Part shown: piece after piece, positions 1 to 5,442 of the stretch | Numbering within the stretch: position 1 is the first letter of the stretch | Layout of the letters: every line of letters starts with the position of its first letter | From: Bacillus sp. (in: firmicutes) | Lineage (GTDB): Bacteria > Bacillota > Bacilli > Bacillales > Cytobacillaceae | Direction of reading: 5' to 3' | DNA length: 5,948 nucleotides | NCBI GenBank assembly: GCA_003457145.1 | Contig: DMSR01000164.1 | Span: 1 to 5,948, forward strand | Program-made: the position numbers and the translations under genes | Notes under the pieces: model-generated | Told to the model about the DNA's origin: nothing | The model's input: only the letters and a program-made list of their open reading frames with translations | Databases searched by the model: none

Positions 1-1010
1 ACCGTAACAGAAAAGCTGGACATCAGGATAAAGCCACTGAGAGCCAATAGTATGAACGCCGTAACCGATGGAACAAATGGGATTATTGCAGACAAAGGAG
101 CAGTAGCAATCATTGAAAGGAAAATGACATTTTTTTTACCAAAACGATCAGCGAGAGGACCGCCAAAGAATGTGCCAAATGCTCCAGCTACCAGAAAAGC
201 AAACAGGAAAATTTGTGATTGTTTTATTGTAAGTCCATATTTATCAATCGCATAAAAGGCATAAAAATTTGTCATGCCAGATATATACCAAGATCTGGCG
301 AAGATTAAAAATAAAATAAGGATGAGTGCAAGCTTTATATTTTTAGAAATACCTTTGTTCCGATGGATGGTGGACTGCTTCGCCTTTGAGGCTATTTTCT
401 CGAGATTAAGCTTCCTCGTGTACCAGACTGCAATGTATACAAGCAATGCGACAGCAACGGCAGCTACTATTGTAAACCACGCTGCGCCGATTTGCCCCAG
501 AGGAACTAGGATGACAGCCGTTATAAGCGGAGCAAGCGCCTGTCCTGAATTTCCTCCAACCTGATAGATAGACTGGGCAAGGCCCCTGCGCGGTCCGGCT
601 GCCATGTATGCCACCCTTGAACCCTCTGGATGGAAAACGGCAGAGCCAAGACCTATGAATAACACAGAAAGTATAACAAGCTCAAAACTAGATGCAAAGG
701 CGAGACCAAGAACCCCGAACATGGTAGAGGTCAAGCCGATCGGAAGGGCATAAGGCATAGGCTTCTTATCGGTCGCCATGCCAATAACTGGCTGCAGTAG
801 AGATGAAACGATATTAAGTGAAAATGCAATCATTCCTAATTGGGTGAACGATAAACCCATGGATTTCTCAAGGATCGGGAACATTGCAGGAATGACGGCC
901 TGAATCGAATCGTTCAATAAATGACATAAACCTATAATAAAAAGGATTTTATAAGATGTCTCGTTCTGCATTTGTGGCTTAGGCTTGATGGCTGTTGCTG
1001 ATTGGCTCAT
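1..1010 (-). CDS. MFS transporter, fosmidomycin-resistance (Fsr) type, C-terminus cut by window edge
   Basis: Major facilitator superfamily exporter in the cytoplasmic membrane, expected to pump a small toxic compound out by proton antiport. 336 codons are present; E. coli Fsr has about 400, so roughly the last 70 residues lie beyond the left edge. The reading frame is open throughout. Fsr-family landmarks are visible: HLLNDSIQAVIPA in TM1 (residues 30-42), SSLLQPVIGMATDKKPMP (69-86) carrying the loop 2-3 motif, VFHPEGSRVA (125-134), GLAQSIYQVGGNSG (143-156), and a second loop motif GGPLADRFGKK (283-293). A hydrophilic stretch at about 199-224 is the central cytoplasmic loop. The ATG at 1008-1010 is chosen because AAGGAG lies 6 bases upstream and TM1 follows. 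Bacillus YfnC belongs to this family. The substrate is not provable from sequence; fosmidomycin is only the family's namesake. Its 5' leader may be structured. Confidence 0.9.
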   Translation of the reverse strand, partial: MSQSATAIKPKPQMQNETSYKILFIIGLCHLLNDSIQAVIPAMFPILEKSMGLSFTQLGMIAFSLNIVSSLLQPVIGMATDKKPMPYALPIGLTSTMFGVLGLAFASSFELVILSVLFIGLGSAVFHPEGSRVAYMAAGPRRGLAQSIYQVGGNSGQALAPLITAVILVPLGQIGAAWFTIVAAVAVALLVYIAVWYTRKLNLEKIASKAKQSTIHRNKGISKNIKLALILILFLIFARSWYISGMTNFYAFYAIDKYGLTIKQSQIFLFAFLVAGAFGTFFGGPLADRFGKKNVIFLSMIATAPLSAIIPFVPSVTAFILLALSGFILMSSFSVT

Positions 1011-1016
1011 TGTTTG

Positions 1017-1094
1017 CTCCTTCTAAAAGTATTTCGGTTTCCTAGATTTTATTTTACAAAAAGACTAAAAATAAAAATAGCTTTTAGGAAGAAA
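1017..1094 (-). promoter_or_regulatory. Possible SD-sequestering leader stem of the MFS gene
   Basis: Read on the minus strand, the arm at 1081-1094 (UUUCUUCCUAAAAG) can pair with CUUUUAGAAGGAG at 1017-1029. The pairing covers 13 base pairs, including two G-U pairs, with one bulged C. The second arm contains the whole SD (AAGGAG) of the transporter. The arms are separated by about 50 AT-rich bases. If the TATAAT at 1104-1109 is the -10 box, transcription would begin near 1097 and the first arm would form the extreme 5' end of the mRNA. The complementarity is visible in the sequence; a regulatory role is inference, and AT-rich arms arise easily by chance. Confidence 0.3.
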
Positions 1095-1148
1095 TATATA
1101 AAGATTATAATTTGGATAGTAAGAAAAGTAGTTATTATGGAGAGATGG

Positions 1149-1167
1149 TTGGTAAATTAATGACCAA
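1149..1167. promoter_or_regulatory. TTGGT-N9-ACCAA dyad upstream of the MFS gene
   Basis: A 19-base imperfect inverted repeat with 5-base perfect arms and an AT-rich centre, about 140 bases upstream of the transporter start codon and about 40 bases upstream of the possible -10 box. The size and spacing would suit a dimeric repressor or activator. No specific regulator is recognised and the arms are short. Confidence 0.2.
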
Positions 1168-1311
1168 AGAATTTCTGGGTAATTTTTAAAATCTGAATAT
1201 CATGTCCGGTGCAGCTGCAGGCATGACAAAAGTAGCGCAGGAATTGTGGATACATACTATTCACCTATATTATTTGATAGGCTGTTTCAATAGAGTGTTA
1301 AGGATTGTGCC

Positions 1312-1344
1312 AAAAGAAAACATCAGGCTTCAGCTGATGTTTTC
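1312..1344 (-). terminator. Intrinsic terminator of the lemA-TPM operon
   Basis: An 11-base perfect stem, GAAAACATCAG (1316-1326) with CTGATGTTTTC (1334-1344), closes a 7-base loop. Read on the minus strand it begins 7 bases after the TPM stop codon (1352-1354), and the 3' arm ends in U residues that run on through 1312 (UUUUCUUUU). Position and structure fit a Rho-independent terminator for the operon. The plus-strand reading has UUUUC at the end of its stem but no extended U-tract. Confidence 0.8.
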
Positions 1345-1351
1345 TCCAATA

Positions 1352-2071
1352 CTACCAACCCCTGCTTGCTCCACCGCCACCGGAAGAGCCACCGCCTCCA
1401 CCACGTGGGCCGCCTCCGCCTCTTGAGATGATTGAGAGGAGCAGGTAGGTTAGGGTGCCTCCGAAGAATAGGAAATCAAGGACGACAACTGCGAAAACGA
1501 TAATGATGAGCAGCCAGGTCGGGATAGGAAATTCCTGGGCCTCGGGCTCACTGGGCTCACTTCCAAATTCGCTCGCGCCGGTGACTTCATTGGCCAGCGC
1601 CTGATACGTATTCATGATTGCCAGACTAGGCTGGCCATTAACTAAATGTGGAATTGCATATTCGTCAAGGATTCTTCCTGCTTTTCCATCAGGTATTGTT
1701 CCTTCAAGACCGTAGCCAACTTCGATCCTCACTTTCTTTTCTTGCATTGCGAGTACGAGGAGCACGCCATTATTATTTTCTCTAGTTCCCAGCCCGTATG
1801 TGCGATATGCTTCTACCCCATATTCTTCAATGCTGTTTTCGCCGATTGAATTCACTGTAAGGATTGCGATCTGAGAGGTGGTTTGATTTTCAACTTGTCT
1901 TCCTATATTGCGCAGTTGTTCCTCTTCATGGTCATTTAAGATATTAGCGAAATCCTGGACATAAATGTCTCCAACAGGTGCCGGAATTTCAATTGGTGCT
2001 GCGATTGCTCCGGTTGGGAGCAGCAAGGTAAATAGAAGGGCTGCTATCCCGGAGAATCTCTTATGGACCAT
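1352..2071 (-). CDS. TPM-domain (YgcG-type) membrane protein with glycine-rich tail
   Basis: A 239-residue envelope protein of the TPM/YgcG family. Residues 1-25 are a signal peptide (basic MVHKR, hydrophobic core, AIAA site). The TPM domain spans about 37-163, with the family signatures YVQDFANIL (37-45), IAILTVNSI (69-77) and NNGVLLVLAMQEKKVRIEVGYGLEG (within 100-124, followed by IPDGKAGRIL). An acidic linker (168-180) precedes a long hydrophobic segment (183-214, one TM or a hairpin). The tail from about 217 is nearly all Gly/Ser, with Arg at 217, 223 and 237, and ends in Trp239. The TPM domain should face outside. Some TPM proteins have been described as phosphatases, but no activity is assigned to bacterial members like this one. 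It follows lemA with a 2-base gap and its SD lies inside the end of lemA, so the two are translationally coupled. This pairing recurs in many bacteria. Confidence 0.9.
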   Translation of the reverse strand: MVHKRFSGIAALLFTLLLPTGAIAAPIEIPAPVGDIYVQDFANILNDHEEEQLRNIGRQVENQTTSQIAILTVNSIGENSIEEYGVEAYRTYGLGTRENNNGVLLVLAMQEKKVRIEVGYGLEGTIPDGKAGRILDEYAIPHLVNGQPSLAIMNTYQALANEVTGASEFGSEPSEPEAQEFPIPTWLLIIIVFAVVVLDFLFFGGTLTYLLLSIISRGGGGPRGGGGGSSGGGGASRGW

Positions 2072-2073
2072 TG

Positions 2074-2646
2074 TCAGCCTCCAAAATCAACCGCAGGGGT
2101 TTCTTCCGCCCGAGGGTCCGCCTGGAAATATTCTTTTTCGTCAAAACCGGTGATGCTTGCGACAATAGCACCTGGGAATCGCTTGACCTTCTTGTTATAA
2201 ACTGAAACTTGGTTATTATAGTCTTTTCTTGCAACAGCTAATCTGTTTTCAGTGCCTGAAAGTTCATCCATTAATTGCGTAAATTGTTTGTCTGCCTTCA
2301 AATTGGGATAGTTCTCCACTACTACGAGCAAGCGGCTCAACGCACCCGATAGTTCTGAGTTTGCGGTTGCTTCTTCTTCAGGTGTTCTAGCTCCAGCCAG
2401 TCTTGCTCTTGCATCAGAAATGGACTGGATGACTTCCTTCTCATGCGATGCGTACCCTTTTACCGTATTTACTAGGTTCGGAATTAGGTCTAGCCTTCTT
2501 TGCAGCTGGTTCTCGACTTGTGCGTAGGCCTGGTCTACATTCTCTTCTTCGGTTACAAAGTTGTTATAGCTTCCCATCAGCATAAAGATTGCTCCGACGA
2601 TTACTATAATGATGATAATTGCTATACCTTTAAAGCCTTTTCCCAT
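2074..2646 (-). CDS. lemA: LemA family protein
   Basis: A 190-residue LemA-family protein, the usual length. A single N-terminal TM segment (about 5-25, an Ile-rich run) anchors a largely helical, probably coiled-coil domain. Family landmarks are YNNFV (27-31), VDQAYAQVENQLQRRLDLIP (37-56) followed by NLVNTVKGYA, ENYPNLKA (111-118), and LSGTENRLAVARKDYNNQV (129-147) followed by YNKKVKRFPG. The short N-terminus is likely cytoplasmic and the domain extracytoplasmic, though topology varies between reports. Biochemical function is unknown; the family is named after a Listeria antigen. The start is fixed: an in-frame TAA lies one codon upstream (2650-2652), leaving only this ATG ahead of the TM segment. 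The SD (AGGAG, 2660-2664) is 13 bases away, unusually far. It is the first gene of the operon with the TPM gene and divergent from the marR gene. Confidence 0.95.
   Translation of the reverse strand: MGKGFKGIAIIIIIVIVGAIFMLMGSYNNFVTEEENVDQAYAQVENQLQRRLDLIPNLVNTVKGYASHEKEVIQSISDARARLAGARTPEEEATANSELSGALSRLLVVVENYPNLKADKQFTQLMDELSGTENRLAVARKDYNNQVSVYNKKVKRFPGAIVASITGFDEKEYFQADPRAEETPAVDFGG
2078..2082 (-). promoter_or_regulatory. Ribosome binding site of the TPM gene, inside the lemA 3' end
   Basis: GGAGG on the minus strand, formed by the last two glycine codons of lemA, sits 6 bases before the TPM ATG (2069-2071). The lemA stop codon (TGA, 2074-2076) lies between the SD and the start. Ribosomes finishing lemA would therefore be placed to start the TPM gene, which supports coupled expression and confirms the chosen start. 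Confidence 0.8.
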
Positions 2647-2659
2647 AATTTAATAACCA

Positions 2660-2664
2660 CTCCT
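2660..2664 (-). promoter_or_regulatory. Distant SD of lemA
   Basis: AGGAG on the minus strand, 13 bases upstream of the only plausible ATG. Typical Bacillus spacing is about 6-9 bases from the AGGAG. The spacer (TGGTTATTAAATT) is AT-rich and offers no better in-frame start, so weak or regulated initiation is possible. Confidence 0.5.
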
Positions 2665-2776
2665 GTTTCTATAAGGTTTTAGTGATGCCTGTATTTTTCC
2701 CACATTGGACAGTTTTTTAAACAAGTGCTCATTTTAGAGGAGCAGGTATGATTAAAACAGTATGAAGCGTAAAATA

Positions 2777-2795
2777 GTATTTAAGAAGAAAATAC
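2777..2795. promoter_or_regulatory. GTATTT-N7-AAATAC dyad between lemA and the marR gene
   Basis: A 19-base AT-rich inverted repeat with 6-base perfect arms, just upstream of the proposed marR -35 element and in the divergent intergenic region. Its size fits the operators bound by MarR dimers, so autoregulation or control of lemA is conceivable. A second, wider pair (TATGAAGC at 2761-2768 and GCTTCATA at 2815-2822) encloses it. It does not resemble the TCTCGA-containing operator I recall for Bacillus subtilis MhqR. Binding is inferred only. Confidence 0.25.
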
Positions 2796-2804
2796 ACGGA
2801 ATTA

Positions 2805-2833
2805 CTGAAAAACTGCTTCATATCAGATATACT
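2805..2833 (+). promoter_or_regulatory. Candidate SigA promoter of the marR gene
   Basis: A -10 element TATACT (2828-2833) lies 17 bases after CTGAAA (2805-2810), which matches the -35 consensus at four of six positions. Transcription would start near 2840, giving a leader of about 35 bases before the ATG at 2876. The marR SD (AAGGA) falls 10 bases before that ATG. Confidence 0.45.
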
Positions 2834-2875
2834 CTATGTAAGTAAAAGTCGTTTAAGGTAAAGGAATGAAAATAT

Positions 2876-3316
2876 ATGTACAAAGAGAGTGAAGGTCAAT
2901 CTTTAAAATTATTCATCGTACTGTCCAGGGCTTACAGGGCTGTTAATGAGAAAGTGAACAGGGTAATCCAGAAAAATGGACTGAATCCGACAGAATTTGC
3001 AGTGTTGGAGCTTTTGTATCATAAAGGTGAGCAGCCATTACAGCAAATTGGCGGGAAAATATTACTGGCAAGCGGCAGCATCACTTATGTTGTAGATAAA
3101 CTAGAAGAAAAGGGCTACTTAAATAGAGTTGCATGCCCAAAAGACAGAAGGGTGACATACGCCAAAATCTCTGATAATGGGAAGAAAATGATTGAAGAAA
3201 TATTCCCTGAGCATAGTGCCTTGATTCATGAATTGATGGGCAGTCTCTCAGCTGATGAAAAGGAAACGGCAATTGAGCTGCTTAAGAAGCTCGGTCTATC
3301 GGTAAGCAAATACTAA
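2876..3316 (+). CDS. MarR family winged helix-turn-helix regulator (MhqR/YkvE-like)
   Basis: A 146-residue MarR-family DNA-binding protein, expected to act as a dimeric repressor in the cytoplasm and release DNA when a small aromatic or electrophilic compound binds or modifies it. N-terminal dimerisation helices are followed by the winged HTH at about 36-100: LNPTEFAVLELLYHKG (36-51), the recognition-helix region LLASGSITYVVDKLEEKGYL (63-82), and the wing with DRRVTYAKIS (90-99). C-terminal helices (about 103-143) complete the dimer. The LNPTEFAVLELL and ASGSITYVVDKLE stretches resemble MhqR (YkvE) of Bacillus, the regulator of hydroquinone-stress genes, as I recall it; this is not a confirmed orthology. 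There is one cysteine, Cys87, next to the wing. The ATG follows AAGGA by 10 bases. No mhqNOP-type or azoreductase genes lie alongside, so its target is unclear. Confidence 0.85.
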   Translation: MYKESEGQSLKLFIVLSRAYRAVNEKVNRVIQKNGLNPTEFAVLELLYHKGEQPLQQIGGKILLASGSITYVVDKLEEKGYLNRVACPKDRRVTYAKISDNGKKMIEEIFPEHSALIHELMGSLSADEKETAIELLKKLGLSVSKY

Positions 3317-3487
3317 GGATCTTTTCGTTGACCTTGTTGCTTTCTTTTCCAAAAGTAAAAATCGACTTCTGCATTTTTTTGATTTCCATGAATTGTTTAG
3401 TTAGGGAGCAGTAAGAGATGAGCCCTTAAGCCTGATAAAATGCTGTAGAAAGTTTATTATAAAGTAAAAAATTTGAAATCTTATATC

Positions 3488-3522
3488 AAAAAAACGGCAT
3501 ACACGCCGTTTTTTTCTTTTTT
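3488..3522 (+). terminator. Strong intrinsic terminator between the marR and M3 peptidase genes
   Basis: The stem AAAAAAACGGC (3488-3498) pairs with GCCGTTTTTTT (3505-3515) around the loop ATACAC, followed by a pyrimidine run CTTTTTT to 3522. It is about 170 bases after marR and about 90 before the peptidase ATG. The simplest reading is the end of the marR transcript; an attenuator in a longer peptidase leader is the alternative. The A-run on the left also gives the minus strand a U-tract, so it could work in both directions. Confidence 0.8.
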
Positions 3523-3571
3523 ACAGGAATATAGAGGAAATCTGATATTTACCGTAGAATAGGAAGGAGAC

Positions 3572-3594
3572 GTGGATTGACTAATCCCACATAG
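3572..3594 (+). promoter_or_regulatory. Hairpin and five-codon mini-ORF upstream of the M3 peptidase
   Basis: GTGGATT (3572-3578) can pair with AATCCCAC (3583-3590) around the loop GACT, with one bulged C. Overlapping it, a TTG codon (3577-3579) lies 7 bases after a good SD (AAGGAG, 3564-3569) and opens the frame TTG-ACT-AAT-CCC-ACA-TAG, ending at 3594, only 4 bases before the AAGGGGG of the peptidase. The elements are visible; translation of the mini-ORF and any control of the peptidase are speculation. Confidence 0.2.
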
Positions 3595-3613
3595 AGATAA
3601 GGGGGCATATACG

Positions 3614-5308
3614 ATGAAATTTGAGCAATATACATATACCCGTCCAAGTTTAGACGAGGTAACCGTTAAATTCGATAAAAAACTGGAACAATTCAAAAAT
3701 GCTGGTTCTGTGGAAGATCAAAGTGCAGCTATGGATGGAATAAATGAGTTGCGCAATGATGTGAGCACAATGTTTAACCTGTGCTATATCCGCCATTCAA
3801 TTGATACAGAAGACGAGTTCTATAAAGCAGAACAGGATTTTCTAGACGAGCTTCAGCCTCATGTTGAAGGTCTTGTTACTAAATACTATGAAGCGCTTGT
3901 AGCATCGCCTTTTCGTGATAAGCTTGAAGCTAAATGGGGCAGACAGCTGTTCGCGCTTGCTGAGGCTCAACTTAAACAGTTTTCACCTGAAATTGTTCCA
4001 CTGATGCAAAGGGAAAATAAGCTTTCAACTGAATATACAAAACTTTCTGCATCAGCAAAGATCATGTTTGAAGGTGAAGAAAGGACTCTTGCACAACTTC
4101 ATCCTTTTACAGAGGCTAAGGACCGAGAAACCAGGAAAACGGCAAGTGAGGCAAAGTTTGCGTTTTTCTCTGAACATGAAGAAGAATTTGACCGCATTTA
4201 TGATGAGCTTGTGAAGGTGAGAACAGAAATTGCCCATAAGCTTGGCTATAAAAACTTTGTTGAACTGGCTTATTTCAGAATGAACAGGACTGACTATGAC
4301 AGCGAAATGGTCGCTGCTTTCAGGGACCAGGTCCATAAATATATTGTACCTGTAGCAACCAAGCTTAAGGAACGCCAGAAAAACCGCATTGGTTTGGACG
4401 AACTGAAGTATTATGATGAGTCATTCGATTTCAAAACAGGCAATGCAGCTCCTAAAGGAAGCGCAGCATGGATTGTTGAAAATGGACAAAAAATGTACAA
4501 TGAGCTTTCAAATGAAACAGGTGAATTTTTCAGGTATATGAATGAAAATAACCTGATGGATTTAGTTGCGAAAAAGGGAAAAGCTGGCGGAGGTTATTGT
4601 ACTTATATCGAAAATTATAAGTCGCCGTACATCTTTTCGAACTTCAATGGTACTTCTGGAGATATCGATGTCCTGACTCATGAAGCCGGACACGCATTCC
4701 AGGTATATTCAAGCCGGCACTTTGAAATCCCAGAGTACAATTGGCCAACATATGAAGCGTGTGAAATACATTCAATGAGCATGGAATTCTTTACATGGCC
4801 ATGGATGGAATTATTCTTTAAGGAGGATACCGACAAGTATAAATTCTCTCATTTGAGCAGCGGCCTTCTCTTCCTTCCTTACGGGGTTTCGGTGGATGAA
4901 TTTCAGCACTGGGTATATGAAAATCCGGAAGCTACTCCTGCAGAGCGCAATCAGCATTGGCGTAGAATCGAAAGGAAGTACCAGCCTCACAAGGATTATG
5001 ATGGGAATTCATACCTGGAGTCTGGCGGCTTTTGGCAGAGACAGAGTCATATCTATAATACGCCATTCTATTACATTGATTATACGCTTGCCCAGATCTG
5101 TGCTTTCCAATTCTGGAAACGTTCGCGTGAAAACCAGGAAGAAGCATGGAATGATTACGCTAGACTATGTAAGCTGGGAGGCAGCATGCCGTTCACAGAG
5201 CTTGTGAAAGAGGCAAATTTAATATCGCCGTTTGAAGATGGCTGTGTAGAATCCGTTATTGGAGAAATTGAAAGCTGGCTTGATTCAGTTGATGACAGCA
5301 AGCTATAA
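3614..5308 (+). CDS. M3 family oligoendopeptidase (Pz-peptidase/PepF-related zinc metallopeptidase)
   Basis: A cytosolic zinc metallopeptidase that cleaves short peptides inside a deep channel, thought to recycle peptides from import or protein turnover. It has 564 residues with no signal peptide. The catalytic motif is HEAGH at 356-360: His356 and His360 bind zinc, Glu357 is the catalytic base, and Glu384 in CEIHSMSMEF (383-392) is the third ligand, 28 residues after His356 as in M3 enzymes. The C-terminal substrate-binding loop HIYNTPFYYIDY (479-490) gives the His and Tyr residues conserved in the family. The N-terminal half is helical and forms the channel wall. Length and motifs fit the shorter M3 subgroup, which includes Geobacillus Pz-peptidase A, better than classical PepF of about 600 residues, so no symbol is given. 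The ATG is set by AAGGGGG 8 bases upstream. It is monocistronic, with terminators on both sides. Confidence 0.93.
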   Translation: MKFEQYTYTRPSLDEVTVKFDKKLEQFKNAGSVEDQSAAMDGINELRNDVSTMFNLCYIRHSIDTEDEFYKAEQDFLDELQPHVEGLVTKYYEALVASPFRDKLEAKWGRQLFALAEAQLKQFSPEIVPLMQRENKLSTEYTKLSASAKIMFEGEERTLAQLHPFTEAKDRETRKTASEAKFAFFSEHEEEFDRIYDELVKVRTEIAHKLGYKNFVELAYFRMNRTDYDSEMVAAFRDQVHKYIVPVATKLKERQKNRIGLDELKYYDESFDFKTGNAAPKGSAAWIVENGQKMYNELSNETGEFFRYMNENNLMDLVAKKGKAGGGYCTYIENYKSPYIFSNFNGTSGDIDVLTHEAGHAFQVYSSRHFEIPEYNWPTYEACEIHSMSMEFFTWPWMELFFKEDTDKYKFSHLSSGLLFLPYGVSVDEFQHWVYENPEATPAERNQHWRRIERKYQPHKDYDGNSYLESGGFWQRQSHIYNTPFYYIDYTLAQICAFQFWKRSRENQEEAWNDYARLCKLGGSMPFTELVKEANLISPFEDGCVESVIGEIESWLDSVDDSKL

Positions 5309-5312
5309 CAAG

Positions 5313-5341
5313 AAAAGCGAAGCCCCTTGGCTTCGCTTTTT
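5313..5341 (+). terminator. Intrinsic terminator of the M3 peptidase gene
   Basis: A 12-base perfect stem, AAAAGCGAAGCC (5313-5324) with GGCTTCGCTTTT (5329-5340), closes a CCTT loop and runs into T residues, starting 5 bases after the peptidase stop. The A residues on the left give the minus strand U residues too, so it may also stop read-through from the convergent RND pump gene. Confidence 0.9.
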
Positions 5342-5418
5342 CTGTATTCATTTCGTTTTTCTGGTTCAATAATGATATAAGGGATTTAGATTAACACTTA
5401 TAAACGTCGGTGAATTAT

Positions 5419-5438
5419 ATTCCAGACGAAACTGGAAT
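5419..5438 (-). terminator. Weak hairpin after the RND pump gene
   Basis: ATTCCAG (5419-5425) pairs perfectly with CTGGAAT (5432-5438) around ACGAAA, starting 4 bases past the pump's stop codon on the minus strand. What follows on that strand (ATAATTCACC) is not a real U-tract, so termination here would be poor. The stronger hairpin at 5313-5341, about 100 bases on, may do the work instead. Confidence 0.35.
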
Positions 5439-5442
5439 CAGT

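Larger units (their letters stand above)
1011..1351. other. Intergenic region: MFS leader and promoter side, lemA operon 3' end
   Basis: About 340 bases without a convincing gene. The part nearest the transporter (1011-1200) is very AT-rich. On the minus strand it holds a TATAAT at 1104-1109 that would suit a -10 box, but no good -35 sits 16-18 bases upstream, so the promoter call is weak. A 19-base dyad lies at 1149-1167. A perfect 10-base palindrome, TGCAGCTGCA, lies near 1210-1219, flanked by CATG on both sides, with no U-tract. The open frame starting at 1202 on the plus strand lacks an SD and runs into the terminator and the tail of the TPM gene, so I do not call it a gene. The region ends in the terminator at 1312-1344. 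Confidence 0.6.
3317..3613 (+). other. Intergenic region and leader of the M3 peptidase gene
   Basis: Nearly 300 bases without a substantial gene. The first 170 bases are AT-rich and hold no clear hairpin directly after the marR stop codon. A strong terminator sits at 3488-3522. Downstream of it, before the peptidase, are a TAGAAT at 3555-3560 (a possible -10 box without a good -35), a consensus-like SD (AAGGAG, 3564-3569) that serves no long frame, a small hairpin (3572-3590), and the real peptidase SD (AAGGGGG, 3599-3605), 8 bases before the ATG. A short dyad TTTGA/TCAAA (around 3472-3490) abuts the terminator. Confidence 0.55.

Noticed and set aside
398..405. TCTCGAGA palindrome, reminiscent of the core I recall for MhqR operators
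   Set aside because: It lies inside the MFS coding sequence, is only 8 bases, and lacks the wider operator arms. It is most likely chance.
52..564. Two plus-strand open frames (67 and 96 codons)
   Set aside because: Both lie antisense within the MFS transporter gene, lack SD sequences and show no domain.
1201..1226. Palindrome TGCAGCTGCA flanked by CATG, considered as a terminator or operator
   Set aside because: There is no U-tract on either strand and no nearby promoter. It could be a remnant or chance, so it is only noted in the intergenic entry.
1202..1426. Plus-strand open frame of 74 codons
   Set aside because: It has no SD, crosses the operon terminator and then runs antisense through the glycine-rich TPM tail, where GC-rich repeats keep any frame open. 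Its first codons match no family I recognise.
3317..3380. Possible terminator directly after the marR gene, and TTGACC (near 3328) as a -35 box
   Set aside because: The T-rich run is not preceded by a stable stem, and no acceptable -10 box lies 16-18 bases after TTGACC.
3481..3696. Minus-strand open frame of 71 codons across the peptidase leader
   Set aside because: It overlaps the peptidase start and the strong terminator, has no convincing SD, and its protein resembles no family.
4896..5207. Frames of 103 (plus) and 71 (minus, 4932-5147) codons inside the peptidase gene
   Set aside because: Both are out-of-frame readings of the conserved C-terminal part of the M3 enzyme.
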